The notes under the pieces are model-generated. The model was not told the DNA's origin, did no database searches, and saw nothing but the letters and a program-made list of their open reading frames with translations. 64,000 nt of DNA from Alistipes sp. (GTDB taxonomy: Bacteria; Bacteroidota; Bacteroidia; Bacteroidales; Rikenellaceae), in contig JAGBAX010000028.1 in the NCBI GenBank assembly GCA_017938765.1, positions 254,490-318,489 of the forward strand. Reading direction: 5' to 3'. This document shows positions 1 to 8,462 of the stretch, piece by piece. The translations under genes were made by a program, and so were the position numbers. The number at the start of each line of letters is the position of its first letter. Within the stretch, counting starts at the first letter, position 1.

Positions 1-2
1 CG

Positions 3-209
3 ACTGTCGGGCTTGAACTTTGCTCGGCTACAGATAGCTGCCTTACGTTCCGCGCTACGGGACTTCAGCGCTTGACCCTACTCTTTGAGGATGATGTTAC
101 TGTTTGTAGCACAACCGAGGGAGTTACTATCAGCGGCCACCGCCGAACAGTTATTCGCGCCGTAATCCGCCTTGAGGGATACTTAACACATAAGAGACGA
201 GATGAGTAA
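3..209 (+). CDS. C-terminal fragment of an unidentified protein (5' end outside window)
   Basis: An open frame enters from the window edge and runs 68 codons to a TAA, overlapping the start of the S41 protease gene by eight bases. That short overlap is typical of co-transcribed genes and is the main reason for believing it is real. The visible part ends in a basic, charged tail (HKRRDE) and has several beta-like hydrophobic stretches, but no motif that I recognise. No function is proposed. It probably heads the 0-5.3 kb operon. Confidence 0.5.
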   Translation, partial: TVGLELCSATDSCLTFRATGLQRLTLLFEDDVTVCSTTEGVTISGHRRTVIRAVIRLEGYLTHKRRDE

Positions 210-1860
210 ACGACTTATTTATAGCATTTTAGTACTAACAGCAGTAGCCAGTCTGACGCTGTATAGCACACGCAACGACTTTGGTCTTGGCCGTAATATG
301 GAGATTATGGTCAATCTTATGCGCGCCGTAAACACAGAGTATGTAGATAGCGTTGCATCGGACAAACTTATGCGTCATGGTGCCGATGGCATCCTTCGTA
401 ACCTTGACCCCTACTGCACCTACCTCTCTGAGGAGGATATGAAGGAGTTCCGCCGAATGACAACGGGCAAGTATGGCGGTATTGGTGCAGCCATTCGTCA
501 GGATAGCAACCTTGTGCGCATCGCCGAGCCATACAAGGGCTCTCCAGCCGATAAGGCGGGGCTTAAGATTGGCGACAAGATAGTAGAGATTGAGGGCAAG
601 AGCGCTGTAGGTATGACCTCAAGTGATGTGAGCAACCTACTGCGTGGCGAGCCAAATACCACTGTAAGGGTTACCGTAGAGCAGGTTGCTGACGGCAAGC
701 GCAAACAGCATAAGATTCGCCGCGAGAGGATATCTATTCCGAGTGTGAGCTATGCCGACTATGTTGCAGACGGCATAGGATATATCATCCACTCCGACTT
801 TACCGACGACTGCTATACAGAGATGCGCGCAGCCATTGAGCGCCTACAGAGCAAGGGTACTCTTAAGGGTCTAATTCTTGACTACCGCTCAAATGGCGGA
901 GGAGTGCTCCAGAGCGCCGTTAAGGTACTCTCACTATTTGTTCCAAAGGGGACTATGGTCGTGGAGATGAAGGGGCGTAATAAGAGCGAGTCAAAACGCT
1001 TTACCACTGAGTACGAGCCGCTGCTGCCAGACCTACCACTCGTTGTTCTTATTGGCGAGAATAGCGCCAGCGCTGCCGAGATTGTCTCTGGCGCACTGCA
1101 GGACCTTGACCGCGCCGTTATTATAGGCTCACGCAGCTACGGTAAGGGCTTGGTGCAGACCACCATTCCGCTCGGCTTCGGCAGTTACGGTAAGATTACA
1201 ACAGCAAAATACTATATCCCATCGGGTCGCTGTATTCAGGCTATGCGCTATACCGACGAGGGCCGAGCTCAGTCAGTTCCCGACTCGCTTATTAACGAGT
1301 TTAAGACCGCTGCGGGCCGTAAGGTCTACGATGGCGGAGGCATTATGCCAGATAGCAAGGTTGAGGCTGAATATGTCAGCGCCTTTGCCGCTACACTCTT
1401 TTTGATGGGCATTATAGACGACTTTGGCGACAACTACTACCGCAACAACCCTAATCTGCAGATTGACCCTAAGAGTTTCACAATCACTGATAGCGACTAC
1501 GAGCAGTTCTGCAAAATGGTTGAGAGTCGCGATGTGCCATATAAGTCCGAGTCAAGAGTTGCTGTTGAGAAGTTGCGTAAGGCTCTAAGCAAGGAGCGTT
1601 ATGCCGACAACACCCTTACAGAGGCTATGCAGGTCATTGAGAAGAATCTCAAGGATGATAAGATGAATAACCTTACCACCTACAAGAGCGATATTGTCCG
1701 CACTATCAATGCCGATATTGTTGTCCGCTACGCCTATGCTGAGGGACGCACTGCCAACGGCATTGCTCACGACAAGGGCATTGCTGCTGCAGTTAAGATG
1801 CTTGGCGACAGTGCTCGTATGAAGCAGATACTTACTACTCAAGATACAGTTCGTAAATAA
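202..1860 (+). CDS. S41 family carboxy-terminal processing peptidase (CtpA/Prc-like)
   Basis: Periplasmic serine protease that trims C-termini of envelope proteins. The 552-aa protein begins with a membrane anchor/signal segment (residues 5-22). A PDZ domain follows at about 90-165, with the carboxylate-binding turn GGIGA. The S41 catalytic core has the DYRSNGGG strand (about 227-234), the nucleophile in SASAAE (Ser290) and the general base in SYGKG (Lys315). The 25-residue Ser-Lys spacing equals that of E. coli Prc. About 190 further residues follow, as is usual in Bacteroidota members. It lies 11 bp upstream of the sensor kinase and overlaps the preceding partial gene, so it is probably in one operon. 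The family call is firm; substrates are unknown. Confidence 0.93.
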   Translation: MSKRLIYSILVLTAVASLTLYSTRNDFGLGRNMEIMVNLMRAVNTEYVDSVASDKLMRHGADGILRNLDPYCTYLSEEDMKEFRRMTTGKYGGIGAAIRQDSNLVRIAEPYKGSPADKAGLKIGDKIVEIEGKSAVGMTSSDVSNLLRGEPNTTVRVTVEQVADGKRKQHKIRRERISIPSVSYADYVADGIGYIIHSDFTDDCYTEMRAAIERLQSKGTLKGLILDYRSNGGGVLQSAVKVLSLFVPKGTMVVEMKGRNKSESKRFTTEYEPLLPDLPLVVLIGENSASAAEIVSGALQDLDRAVIIGSRSYGKGLVQTTIPLGFGSYGKITTAKYYIPSGRCIQAMRYTDEGRAQSVPDSLINEFKTAAGRKVYDGGGIMPDSKVEAEYVSAFAATLFLMGIIDDFGDNYYRNNPNLQIDPKSFTITDSDYEQFCKMVESRDVPYKSESRVAVEKLRKALSKERYADNTLTEAMQVIEKNLKDDKMNNLTTYKSDIVRTINADIVVRYAYAEGRTANGIAHDKGIAAAVKMLGDSARMKQILTTQDTVRK

Positions 1861-1871
1861 CAGACTGAAAG

Positions 1872-3050
1872 ATGATAAAGCGCGTACGCAAGGGACTAAC
1901 AAAATCTGGCCGCACAATACTTCTTGTATTGGGTGCGCTGATTGTCTCTGCCTCGCTCTATATCACCTACCAGATGGCCGAGAGCCTATCTATCAAGGAG
2001 CGCCACGATGTAGAGCTGTGGGCAGCGGCTATGGAGCGCGTAAACCGTGAGGCTATGGGCGACTATATGTCCGACCCACTCGTCTCCTCTATTATCAACA
2101 ACCGTAATAATATACCTTTTATTATTACAGACGAGAGCCTTAGAGTTGTCTCCTACCACCTCATTCCGGAGGAGGTTATAAAGGATACCGAGAAGCTACA
2201 CACAATCCTTGACCGTATGGCGAGCCACAACACCCCTATCATCGTTAGGTTCTGGTGGACGGCAGAGCATAACCACATAATCTTCTATGGCAGAAGTACA
2301 ACACTTGTGATGCTATACTTCTTCCCATTTGTGCAGATGATTGTAATCATCGCCTTTGTGGTGCTACTCTTCGTCGCCTTCCGCTCCTCAAAGCAGGATG
2401 AGCAAAACCGCGTCTGGATAGGACTTGCTAAGGAGACGGCGCACCAGCTTGGCACACCTACCTCGTCCCTTTTAGGCTGGATAGAGTATCTGAAGGACCA
2501 GAATGTAGACCCTATGGCTGTTGAGGAGATGGAGAAGGATTTGTCACACCTGCGTAAGATTGTGGACCGCTTCTCAAAGATTGGCTCCGACACCCCCCTT
2601 GCTATTGCCAATGTAAATGAGATTGTTGGCGACTGCGTAATCTACTTCCGCAAGCGTATTCCGCGCAATGTTACGCTTGACTACAACGGCTTTACCACAG
2701 AGATTGTCTACTCAATGCTCAACAGCGCGCTTTTTGAGTGGGTCGTTGAGAATCTGCTGAAAAACTCCCTTGATGCTCTTCAGGGGCACGGACAGATATC
2801 AGTTCGCGTATGGGCTACCGAGAGTCATGTGATGATAGATGTCACCGACACGGGCAAAGGTATCGCTAAGGGTAACTGGAAGCGAATCTTTGAGCCAGGC
2901 TTTACCACCAAGACTCGTGGATGGGGTCTGGGACTATCTCTCTCACGCCGCGTTGTGGAGGAGTACCACCGAGGCAAGATTGCCGTCGTAGACTCCGTGA
3001 TGGGCAAGGGAACAACTATTCGTATAACCCTCAAACGCGCCTTTGAGTAA
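1872..3050 (+). CDS. Membrane sensor histidine kinase
   Basis: Two-component sensor of 392 aa. There are transmembrane helices at about 14-33 and 148-169 flanking a roughly 110-residue extracytoplasmic region. The dimerisation/phospho-acceptor box contains KETAHQLGTPTS with His191, the form common in Bacteroidota kinases. The ATPase domain shows an N box (ENLLKNSLDAL, Asn298), G1 (DTGKGI) and G2 (GWGLGLSLS). No response regulator is adjacent, so the partner is unknown. It ends in a TAATG overlap with the DUF4271 gene, implying translational coupling. The signal is not deducible. Confidence 0.92.
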   Translation: MIKRVRKGLTKSGRTILLVLGALIVSASLYITYQMAESLSIKERHDVELWAAAMERVNREAMGDYMSDPLVSSIINNRNNIPFIITDESLRVVSYHLIPEEVIKDTEKLHTILDRMASHNTPIIVRFWWTAEHNHIIFYGRSTTLVMLYFFPFVQMIVIIAFVVLLFVAFRSSKQDEQNRVWIGLAKETAHQLGTPTSSLLGWIEYLKDQNVDPMAVEEMEKDLSHLRKIVDRFSKIGSDTPLAIANVNEIVGDCVIYFRKRIPRNVTLDYNGFTTEIVYSMLNSALFEWVVENLLKNSLDALQGHGQISVRVWATESHVMIDVTDTGKGIAKGNWKRIFEPGFTTKTRGWGLGLSLSRRVVEEYHRGKIAVVDSVMGKGTTIRITLKRAFE

Positions 3051-3805
3051 TGCAACTACCAGTTCTTGAACACAATATAACCCCAGAGCAGGCCTTCGGC
3101 ACAGCCTCAACCCTTGTAGATAGCGCCTCTACAGCAGAGGGCGCACTGCAATTTGGCGCTCTGTTTCAGATTGCCGTGCTTGCTATTGGCTTTGCCTACA
3201 CATTTTTCATTGTCCGCTACTGGGACTTTTTGCGCTACTTTATCACCTCTGCCCTCGGTTTCCACTATAGCAGTGGCGACAAGGCGCACATAAACCCTGG
3301 CGAGCAGACAAATATTGAGGTTGTGATGATCGTTCTCGGTGTACTTACCCTCTCGCTCTGCGCCCTTCGTGGCGTTACTCAGTGGGCAGAAGGTGCGCTT
3401 GTTGGCATCTCTGGAAGCACCGCCGTATGGGTTGTTGTGCTGACAGCGCTATTTGCAACAACAATCATGTTGGTTTACCAGTATGGCGCACTCTACCTCT
3501 CGGCTACAGTCTGCGAGCGAAGCGACATTGGCAAGGCACTTATAGGTCTAAAGAGCCTCTATCTTGCCGTAGGATTTGTCGCCACCATACCCTTTGGAAT
3601 CCTCTTTTTGCTCTGGCAATCAGCGCCATCTGTTGTGGCCATTGTCGGAGCGGGTCTGTGTGGCCTTGTCGCTGCAATAATCTTTGTAAAAGAGACTTTT
3701 TTGTTCTTTTTGCAGCAAAAAATTTCAATTTTGCATTGGATTTTGTACCTTTGCGCCCTGGAAATCTTCCCCATCTCTCTCATTCTTGCGCCAATTCTGC
3801 GCTGA
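3050..3805 (+). CDS. DUF4271 family integral membrane protein
   Basis: A 251-aa polytopic protein with about six hydrophobic helices (around 37-56, 90-107, 122-148, 167-187, 192-212 and 228-250) and no catalytic motif. The assignment rests on topology and on its place directly before a uroporphyrinogen-III synthase, rnpA and yidD, a neighbourhood conserved for DUF4271 genes in Bacteroidales. Its start shares one base with the kinase stop codon. A TACCTTTG box lies inside its 3' end (3746-3753) and could give hemD an extra promoter. Molecular function is unknown. Confidence 0.75.
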   Translation: MQLPVLEHNITPEQAFGTASTLVDSASTAEGALQFGALFQIAVLAIGFAYTFFIVRYWDFLRYFITSALGFHYSSGDKAHINPGEQTNIEVVMIVLGVLTLSLCALRGVTQWAEGALVGISGSTAVWVVVLTALFATTIMLVYQYGALYLSATVCERSDIGKALIGLKSLYLAVGFVATIPFGILFLLWQSAPSVVAIVGAGLCGLVAAIIFVKETFLFFLQQKISILHWILYLCALEIFPISLILAPILR

Positions 3806-3836
3806 GAGTATCTGTGGAAGGGATTTTAAGTAAATT

Positions 3837-4685
3837 ATGGCAGAGATTAAACGAATTTTAGTGTCGCAGCCAAAACCTGCGATTCTTGAAAAGTCGCCCT
3901 TTTTTGAGTTGGCGAACAAACACAACCTTGAGGTGGATTACCGCCCACTGATAGAGGTTAAGGGAGTCACCCCAAAAGAGTTCCGCTCACAGCGCGTGGA
4001 GATTCTCGCGCACACAGCGGTCATCTTTACCTCTCGTACAACTATTGACAGCTTCTTCCGCATCTGCGAGGATGCTCGTATCACAGTACCCGAAACTCTG
4101 AAGTACATCTGCTCTACCGAGGCTATTGCCCTCTACCTGCAGAAGTACATTGTCTACCGCAAGCGCAAAATTTCGTTTGCCGATGGCTCATTTACAGGCA
4201 TCATTGAGCAGGTTGTAAAGCATAAGGACGAGAAACTTCTCCTTGCCCTCTCTGAGCCTCATAAGCCAGAGATTCCGGAGGCACTTACCCGCCTGAAGAT
4301 TAACTACACACCAGTAATCCTTGCCCGCACCGTAGCCAGCGACATTACCGCCGAAGAGCTACAGAGCTACGATATGCTGCTGCTCTACTCTCCTTGGGAG
4401 GTCAAGGCCCTTACAGAGAAACTCTCTGTAGATAATATGCCTATTATCAGCACCTTCGGCGAGGGAACGCTGCGCCTTGCATGTGAGAACCACCTGCCCG
4501 TAAAGGCATACGCTCCAAGTCCTACAGCACCATCACTGGCTAAGGCCGTAGATAACTATATCACCGCCGTTCAGGCTGGCGAGGAGGTGGACGACGTTGA
4601 GTTCTCAGAGAACGAGCAGAACGAGCAGTTCCTGCGCACACAGCAGACAAAGCTCTCAAAGAAGAGCCGTACCCGTAAGAAGTAA
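3837..4685 (+). CDS. hemD: Uroporphyrinogen-III synthase
   Basis: Cyclises hydroxymethylbilane to uroporphyrinogen III in tetrapyrrole synthesis (cytoplasm). The 282-aa protein has the two-lobed alternating beta/alpha pattern of HemD, including AVIFTSRTTIDSF and a SPWEVKAL segment corresponding to the family's S-x-x-x-V-x-A region. HemD is poorly conserved, so recognition also uses context: this version sits beside rnpA in Bacteroidota. The C-terminal 45 residues are acidic then strongly basic (KKSRTRKK), a low-complexity extension beyond the usual fold. No other heme genes are in the window. Confidence 0.82.
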   Translation: MAEIKRILVSQPKPAILEKSPFFELANKHNLEVDYRPLIEVKGVTPKEFRSQRVEILAHTAVIFTSRTTIDSFFRICEDARITVPETLKYICSTEAIALYLQKYIVYRKRKISFADGSFTGIIEQVVKHKDEKLLLALSEPHKPEIPEALTRLKINYTPVILARTVASDITAEELQSYDMLLLYSPWEVKALTEKLSVDNMPIISTFGEGTLRLACENHLPVKAYAPSPTAPSLAKAVDNYITAVQAGEEVDDVEFSENEQNEQFLRTQQTKLSKKSRTRKK

Positions 4686-4694
4686 ACAATATAG

Positions 4695-5060
4695 ATGAAT
4701 AGTCTGACTAAGCCGGAACGATTGCACAGCTATGGAGCAATACGCCGACTCTTCAAAGAGGGTCGCAGCGGCTTTGTCTACCCCTTCCGCTATATCTACT
4801 ATATAGAGGATGCTGCCTCACCAGAGGCAGCTATTCTCTTCTCTACCCCCAAGAAGTTCCATAAGCGCGCCAATAAGCGCAACCTCCTCCGCCGTCGTAT
4901 GCGCGAGGTCTACCGTCTCAATAAGTCGCTTATCTACAACAGCCTCGGTAACCACCGCATAGAGATTGCTGTGGTCTACTCAAGCAAAACCATCCACGAC
5001 TACCGCACAATAGAAAATGGAGTCAAAAAAATCCTTGAACAAATTTCTGCAGAGCTGTAA
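4695..5060 (+). CDS. rnpA: Ribonuclease P protein component
   Basis: Protein subunit that helps the RNase P RNA remove tRNA 5' leaders. The length (121 aa) is standard. The RNR signature is clear at residues 57-74 ([18 protein letters not shown]), preceded by the FSTPKKFH strand. It overlaps yidD by 44 bp, as in many bacteria. Unusually, rpmH is not next to it but about 51 kb away at 56.7 kb. Confidence 0.95.
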   Translation: MNSLTKPERLHSYGAIRRLFKEGRSGFVYPFRYIYYIEDAASPEAAILFSTPKKFHKRANKRNLLRRRMREVYRLNKSLIYNSLGNHRIEIAVVYSSKTIHDYRTIENGVKKILEQISAEL

Positions 5061-5277
5061 GCATATCCTCAGCCTACCCCTTATCGGACTTGTGCGCCTC
5101 TACCAAATATCTATCTCACCGCTCAAGCCCGCCTGCTGCCGATTTACCCCTACATGCTCCCAGTACGCCCTTGAAGCACTCCGCAAATATGGCCCTATCA
5201 AAGGCTCCTGGCTCGCCATTAAACGAATCCTGCGCTGTAACCCCTGGGGCGGCAGCGGCTACGACCCCGTGCCTTAG
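5017..5277 (+). CDS. yidD: Membrane protein insertion efficiency factor YidD
   Basis: Small amphipathic inner-membrane-associated protein that supports YidC-dependent insertion. The 86 aa contain the family hallmarks YQxx[15 protein letters not shown], a [16 protein letters not shown] helix and GGxGYDPVP at the C-terminus. The start codon lies inside rnpA; the first 20 residues are basic. It is the last gene of the operon. Three consecutive hairpins at 5296-5348 probably end transcription. Confidence 0.95.
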   Translation: MESKKSLNKFLQSCKHILSLPLIGLVRLYQISISPLKPACCRFTPTCSQYALEALRKYGPIKGSWLAIKRILRCNPWGGSGYDPVP

Positions 5278-5295
5278 TTTTAGCTACGCAGTACC

Positions 5296-5348
5296 GAAGC
5301 TTTTTGAAAAAAGCTTCACCAAAAACTTTTGGCGAAACTTTGTTTCGC
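5296..5348. terminator. Three tandem perfect hairpins after yidD
   Basis: GAAGCTTTT/AAAAGCTTC (5296-5304 with 5309-5317), CCAAAA/TTTTGG (5319-5332) and GCGAAAC/GTTTCGC (5332-5338 with 5342-5348) follow one another with almost no spacer. They stand 18 bp behind the yidD stop in a convergent gap, so a terminator cluster is the simplest reading, although the T-runs lie within stems rather than after them. Confidence 0.55.
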
Positions 5349-5361
5349 TTCCGTGCTGATG

Positions 5362-5482
5362 CGGATTTAGGATAGCCTTGCGGCTATTACGATAAAAAAG
5401 AGAGATATGCTTTTGCTCAAGTAAACTTGGCAAGCAATCTCTCTTTTCTCTCGTACCATCTGCGATGGGCAACCTAAATCCG
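5362..5482. repeat. Structured intergenic element, family B, copy 1
   Basis: Nested inverted repeats: outer stem CGGATTTAGG/CCTAAATCCG; a 5' side hairpin ATAGCC/GGCTAT; a middle stem TACGA/TCGTA; an inner stem AAAAGAGAGAT/ATCTCTCTTTT (5396-5406 with 5437-5447); an apical hairpin TTGC-CAAG-taaa-CTTG-GCAA; and a 3' side hairpin CCATC/GATGG. The element at 16215-16323 has the same architecture with different stem sequences; both have a TAAACTTG-like apex. Confidence 0.7.
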
Positions 5483-5517
5483 AATAAACACACAGACGAA
5501 GTCTGTACCGCTGAAAA

Positions 5518-5544
5518 GCTAATGGCTAACGGCTAACAGCCAAT
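5518..5544. repeat. GGCTAAC-type heptamer tract
   Basis: Degenerate head-to-tail heptamers (GCTAATG, GCTAACG, GCTAACA, then GCCAATT) directly abutting family A copy 1. Similar tracts are at 12653-12691, 45641-45674, 54709-54740 and 56437-56462. Confidence 0.6.
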
Positions 5545-5670
5545 TTTGTCGTCAGAACGCGGTAGATACGACGCTCGGCAAAATTCCCAGCGATGGATAG
5601 TACTAAAGCGTACAGCCATTGCTGGGATTTTTGTTAGCGGAAGTAGGTATCCGCGTTATCACGACAAAAT
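5543..5670. repeat. Structured intergenic element, family A, copy 1
   Basis: 128 bp bounded by ATTTTGTCGT and ACGACAAAAT. Inside lie a variable outer stem (AACGCGG/CCGCGTT), a constant internal loop (ACGCTCGG opposite TTAGCGGAAGTAGG), a variable inner stem (CAAAATTCCCAGC/GCTGGGATTTTTG) and a constant apex (GGATAGTAC..AAAGCGTACAGCC). Its right end nearly touches the stop codon of the following minus-strand lipoprotein gene. Other copies are at 16531-16659 and 56463-56590. Confidence 0.8.
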
Positions 5671-5673
5671 AAA

Positions 5674-7251
5674 TTACTGGGCTGGTGTGATAGTAATAGG
5701 ATACTCCAACGCATCAATCTTGTAAGCACCTGAAGCACCGACCATAATAGTCTCATCACCGCGAGTAGAGATAATGAGAACATAGTCATTTGCGCCACCA
5801 CCCTCGGCCTTAGCGATTGCCATACGGCCGCTCTGAAGCTCAAAGTACTCTGGAGCGCCCTCAACATAAGATGTGAAGCCACCAGTTACATTCTCACCTA
5901 CAACGAATGCACTCTCAATGTTACCATTCTCTGTTGTAAGGTTAAGAACGAATGAGCCGTTAATGCTGTTACTTGTAAGTGTTACAACATTACCAGAAGT
6001 TGTAGACTCAAATGCCTTGAAGCCCCAGTCAGTAAGGTTGAATGGCCAAGTTGTAATACCTGTAACATATCCAAGTGGACCGATATACTGACCACGAATA
6101 ATTACAGGCTCGTTTGTTTTAGCGTTTACAGCGTAGATGTTAATCTCAAGCAGGTTGTTGTCAGCATCTGGCATACTTGTCATAAGGTTGATACCATAAG
6201 GGTTACCATCCTCGTCAACGCCCATATTGCCTACTGGGAGGTACTCGCCAGTAGCATTTGCGAAGTTAGTATAACCTGGGTCTGCGAGAACGCAAGTAGC
6301 CTCTGGAAGAGAACCAGTGTCAAATGAACCTGTAAGAGCAGGATACATACCATTAGCCATATAGCCAGGGTAGTTGCTAATCTGTGAAATATCGTACATA
6401 AACAGAGAAGCGAAGTCACCAGTCTCAGGGTTGTTAAGCATAAAGAACATACCTGGCAGATTTACAGTTGTAGCCAGATCCATAGATGTAAGAAGCTCTG
6501 TGAACTGCATCTGAACAACAGGGATAGCCTTCTTTGCAGTAGTTACAGCAACAACTGCGCTAAGCACCTGAACGCCCTCAGAGTTCTCTACAGCAGCGTA
6601 GAAGTCGTACTCTGTATTTGGCTCAAGGTCCTCAACAGGAATAGCAGCCTCGCAATTAAGCTCTGAAGCAGCAAGAACAGTACCCTCTGCAAATACCTTT
6701 GCAGCGTCTACACCCTCGGTGTACTTTGGAACAACGAGCCAAGCACCCTTAGTTGCGTTCTTAGAGGTGATAAAAACAAGGAAAGCGTCCTCATAAACCT
6801 CATCTGGGTCAGCCACTACGCTAACCTCTGGAGCAGGAATAACTACAGGAGCATCGCCAGTAGAGATTGAAATCTCGTTTGCATAAGCGTTGTGAGCGAA
6901 GTTCTTTGCATAAGCGTAGATAACATACTGCTTGTTGTACTCCGCTGTTACGGTTACAGCCTGCTCAAGGGGCACATCTACCTGTGCATCGAGGTAAGAA
7001 GCATCCTCAATGTTGAGCTCTGGCTCAGCCTCAACCTCAGCCTCTGGGTCTACAGCCTCTACCCAGTAGTAGATATCATCAGCACCAGTAGCCTTAACGG
7101 TGAAAGTGAGCGTGTTACCAACAGCCTCACCAGCAGTAAGAGATATCTCTACTGCAGGATAGTCATCTGCGACGTCTGTGTTACAAGCTGTGAACGAGCA
7201 AACCAGAGCAAGCAATGATGACATCATTAGTAAAAGTCTAAATTTTCTCAT
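5674..7251 (-). CDS. Surface/periplasmic lipoprotein with Ig/FN3-like modules
   Basis: 525 aa with a lipoprotein signal peptide: basic MRK, hydrophobic core, and a lipobox ending FTAC, so Cys23 should be lipidated. Two beta-sandwich-like modules of about 90 residues follow (around 30-130 and 140-235). The second ends in a NTEYDFYAAVEN pattern like fibronectin-type repeats. A C-terminal beta-rich domain of about 280 residues, rich in G, N, T and aromatics, is unrecognised. No catalytic motif is visible. A similar module occurs in the lipoprotein at 52396-54336. It is monocistronic. A role in surface binding is only a guess. Confidence 0.8.
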   Translation of the reverse strand: MRKFRLLLMMSSLLALVCSFTACNTDVADDYPAVEISLTAGEAVGNTLTFTVKATGADDIYYWVEAVDPEAEVEAEPELNIEDASYLDAQVDVPLEQAVTVTAEYNKQYVIYAYAKNFAHNAYANEISISTGDAPVVIPAPEVSVVADPDEVYEDAFLVFITSKNATKGAWLVVPKYTEGVDAAKVFAEGTVLAASELNCEAAIPVEDLEPNTEYDFYAAVENSEGVQVLSAVVAVTTAKKAIPVVQMQFTELLTSMDLATTVNLPGMFFMLNNPETGDFASLFMYDISQISNYPGYMANGMYPALTGSFDTGSLPEATCVLADPGYTNFANATGEYLPVGNMGVDEDGNPYGINLMTSMPDADNNLLEINIYAVNAKTNEPVIIRGQYIGPLGYVTGITTWPFNLTDWGFKAFESTTSGNVVTLTSNSINGSFVLNLTTENGNIESAFVVGENVTGGFTSYVEGAPEYFELQSGRMAIAKAEGGGANDYVLIISTRGDETIMVGASGAYKIDALEYPITITPAQ

Positions 7252-7676
7252 ACGAACAAATATTTAGTAATTAATAATTGTAATAACAGTGCAAATAGGG
7301 TCAAAAAATCGACTTTTAACATCAATTTGCAGTGCAAGATATAAATAAATTTTTTCAAAACAAAATCTTCCAACACTTTTCTGCATTGGAAGAGCTCTAT
7401 CATCGGTTACAAATTGTAATTATAAGTACTTGTTTTATAACAATCCGTAACCAGTAATCCACAAAACCTATTTAACTATTGAAGGATTAGGGGGTTATAA
7501 AAAAATATTAAAAAATTTTAGAAGCTGTTTAATTTGTTTGCGAAATTATTTTAGAAACTGCTTTGTGGCTCTTTTCTCGTATGATTTGAGGCGCATAGGG
7601 GTCCTATGTAACGAAAAGCATATGAGAAAAGAGTCGTAAACAGAATAAAAGAATGAAACAAAGAAATTAACAGATT
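7252..7676. other. 425-bp AT-rich intergenic region with one long inverted repeat
   Basis: Strongly AT-rich spacer between two minus-strand genes. It must carry the lipoprotein promoter, but I find no exact TAnnTTTG box on the minus strand. The side near mqnD holds a structured element (7567-7636). No ORF or tRNA was seen. Confidence 0.6.
7567..7636. repeat. Hairpin element with GAGGC/TAACG internal loop
   Basis: Outer arms GGCTCTTTTCTCGTATG and CATATGAGAAAAGAGTC pair almost perfectly. They enclose an apical hairpin CATAGG-ggt-CCTATG flanked by GAGGC on the 5' side and TAACG on the 3' side. The same loop motifs recur in the element at 18595-18697. It sits just downstream of the mqnD stop on the minus strand, so it may act in 3'-end formation. 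Confidence 0.6.
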
Positions 7677-8462
7677 CTAATCATCATCTATTTTCACCTC
7701 CCCAATAAGCCTTTTTACCGCTTTAAGCCCCTCTGAACCGAGATTTACGGTATAACTATTGACAAACAGTGCGATATGTTGATTTATAACCTCATCGTCA
7801 AGTTCTTGGGCGTGTTGTCTAACAAAATCGCGAGATAGGGTCGGATTTTGGAGGGCGAACTTCACAGAGGCGGAGAGCAGAGCGTCAAACTGCTTACGAA
7901 TTGTATCTGCCACCTCGCGCTTGATAACTATCGCCCCTAATGGCAATGGCAAACTGGTCTCCGCCTCCCACAATTTTCCCAAGTCGGCGACAAGTTCAAG
8001 GTTTCGCTTGTGATATACAAACCTACCCTCGTGAATAAGCACACCTGCATCGGCATCTCCCCGTTCAACAGCCCCTGCAATAGAGCTAAAGAGCATCGGA
8101 ATGCACTCCACATCCGGATAGTATCTCTTAAGCAGAGCCTGCGCTGTAGTGTTCACTCCTGGGGTTATTACTCTTCTAATCTCGCCACTCTCCCCCTTAC
8201 GCCTTACAAGAAGCTGTCCGTTACCTCTACCTAATGCCGAGCCACTTGTAAGTAGCATATATCTCTCTGCAATCTTCGGGTAGACCGAGTAGCTGATTTT
8301 AGAGATATCGGCAACACCGTCAATTACTCCCTGATTAAGCTCCTCAATATCCTTATACTCCACCGCAAGGTCAAAGTCGTGAGCAATGCGGTGGTTTACA
8401 ATCGCATCAAAGGCGAAGGTATCATTTGGGCAGGGCGATATGTGTAGTGAGAGTTGTTTCAT
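7677..8462 (-). CDS. mqnD: 1,4-dihydroxy-6-naphthoate synthase (futalosine pathway)
   Basis: Last dedicated step before prenylation in the futalosine route to menaquinone: cyclic dehypoxanthine futalosine to dihydroxynaphthoate. The protein is 261 aa with a periplasmic-binding-protein-like fold. It shows the family start SPCPNDTF (residues 9-16), the EELNQ and ADISKISY segments, and LPLPLGAIVIKR. The ATG at 8462 was chosen because it forms an ATGA overlap with the mqnB stop; a longer frame (to 8519) would run into mqnB and adds non-conserved residues. mqnA is encoded 21 kb away. Confidence 0.93.
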   Translation of the reverse strand: MKQLSLHISPCPNDTFAFDAIVNHRIAHDFDLAVEYKDIEELNQGVIDGVADISKISYSVYPKIAERYMLLTSGSALGRGNGQLLVRRKGESGEIRRVITPGVNTTAQALLKRYYPDVECIPMLFSSIAGAVERGDADAGVLIHEGRFVYHKRNLELVADLGKLWEAETSLPLPLGAIVIKREVADTIRKQFDALLSASVKFALQNPTLSRDFVRQHAQELDDEVINQHIALFVNSYTVNLGSEGLKAVKRLIGEVKIDDD

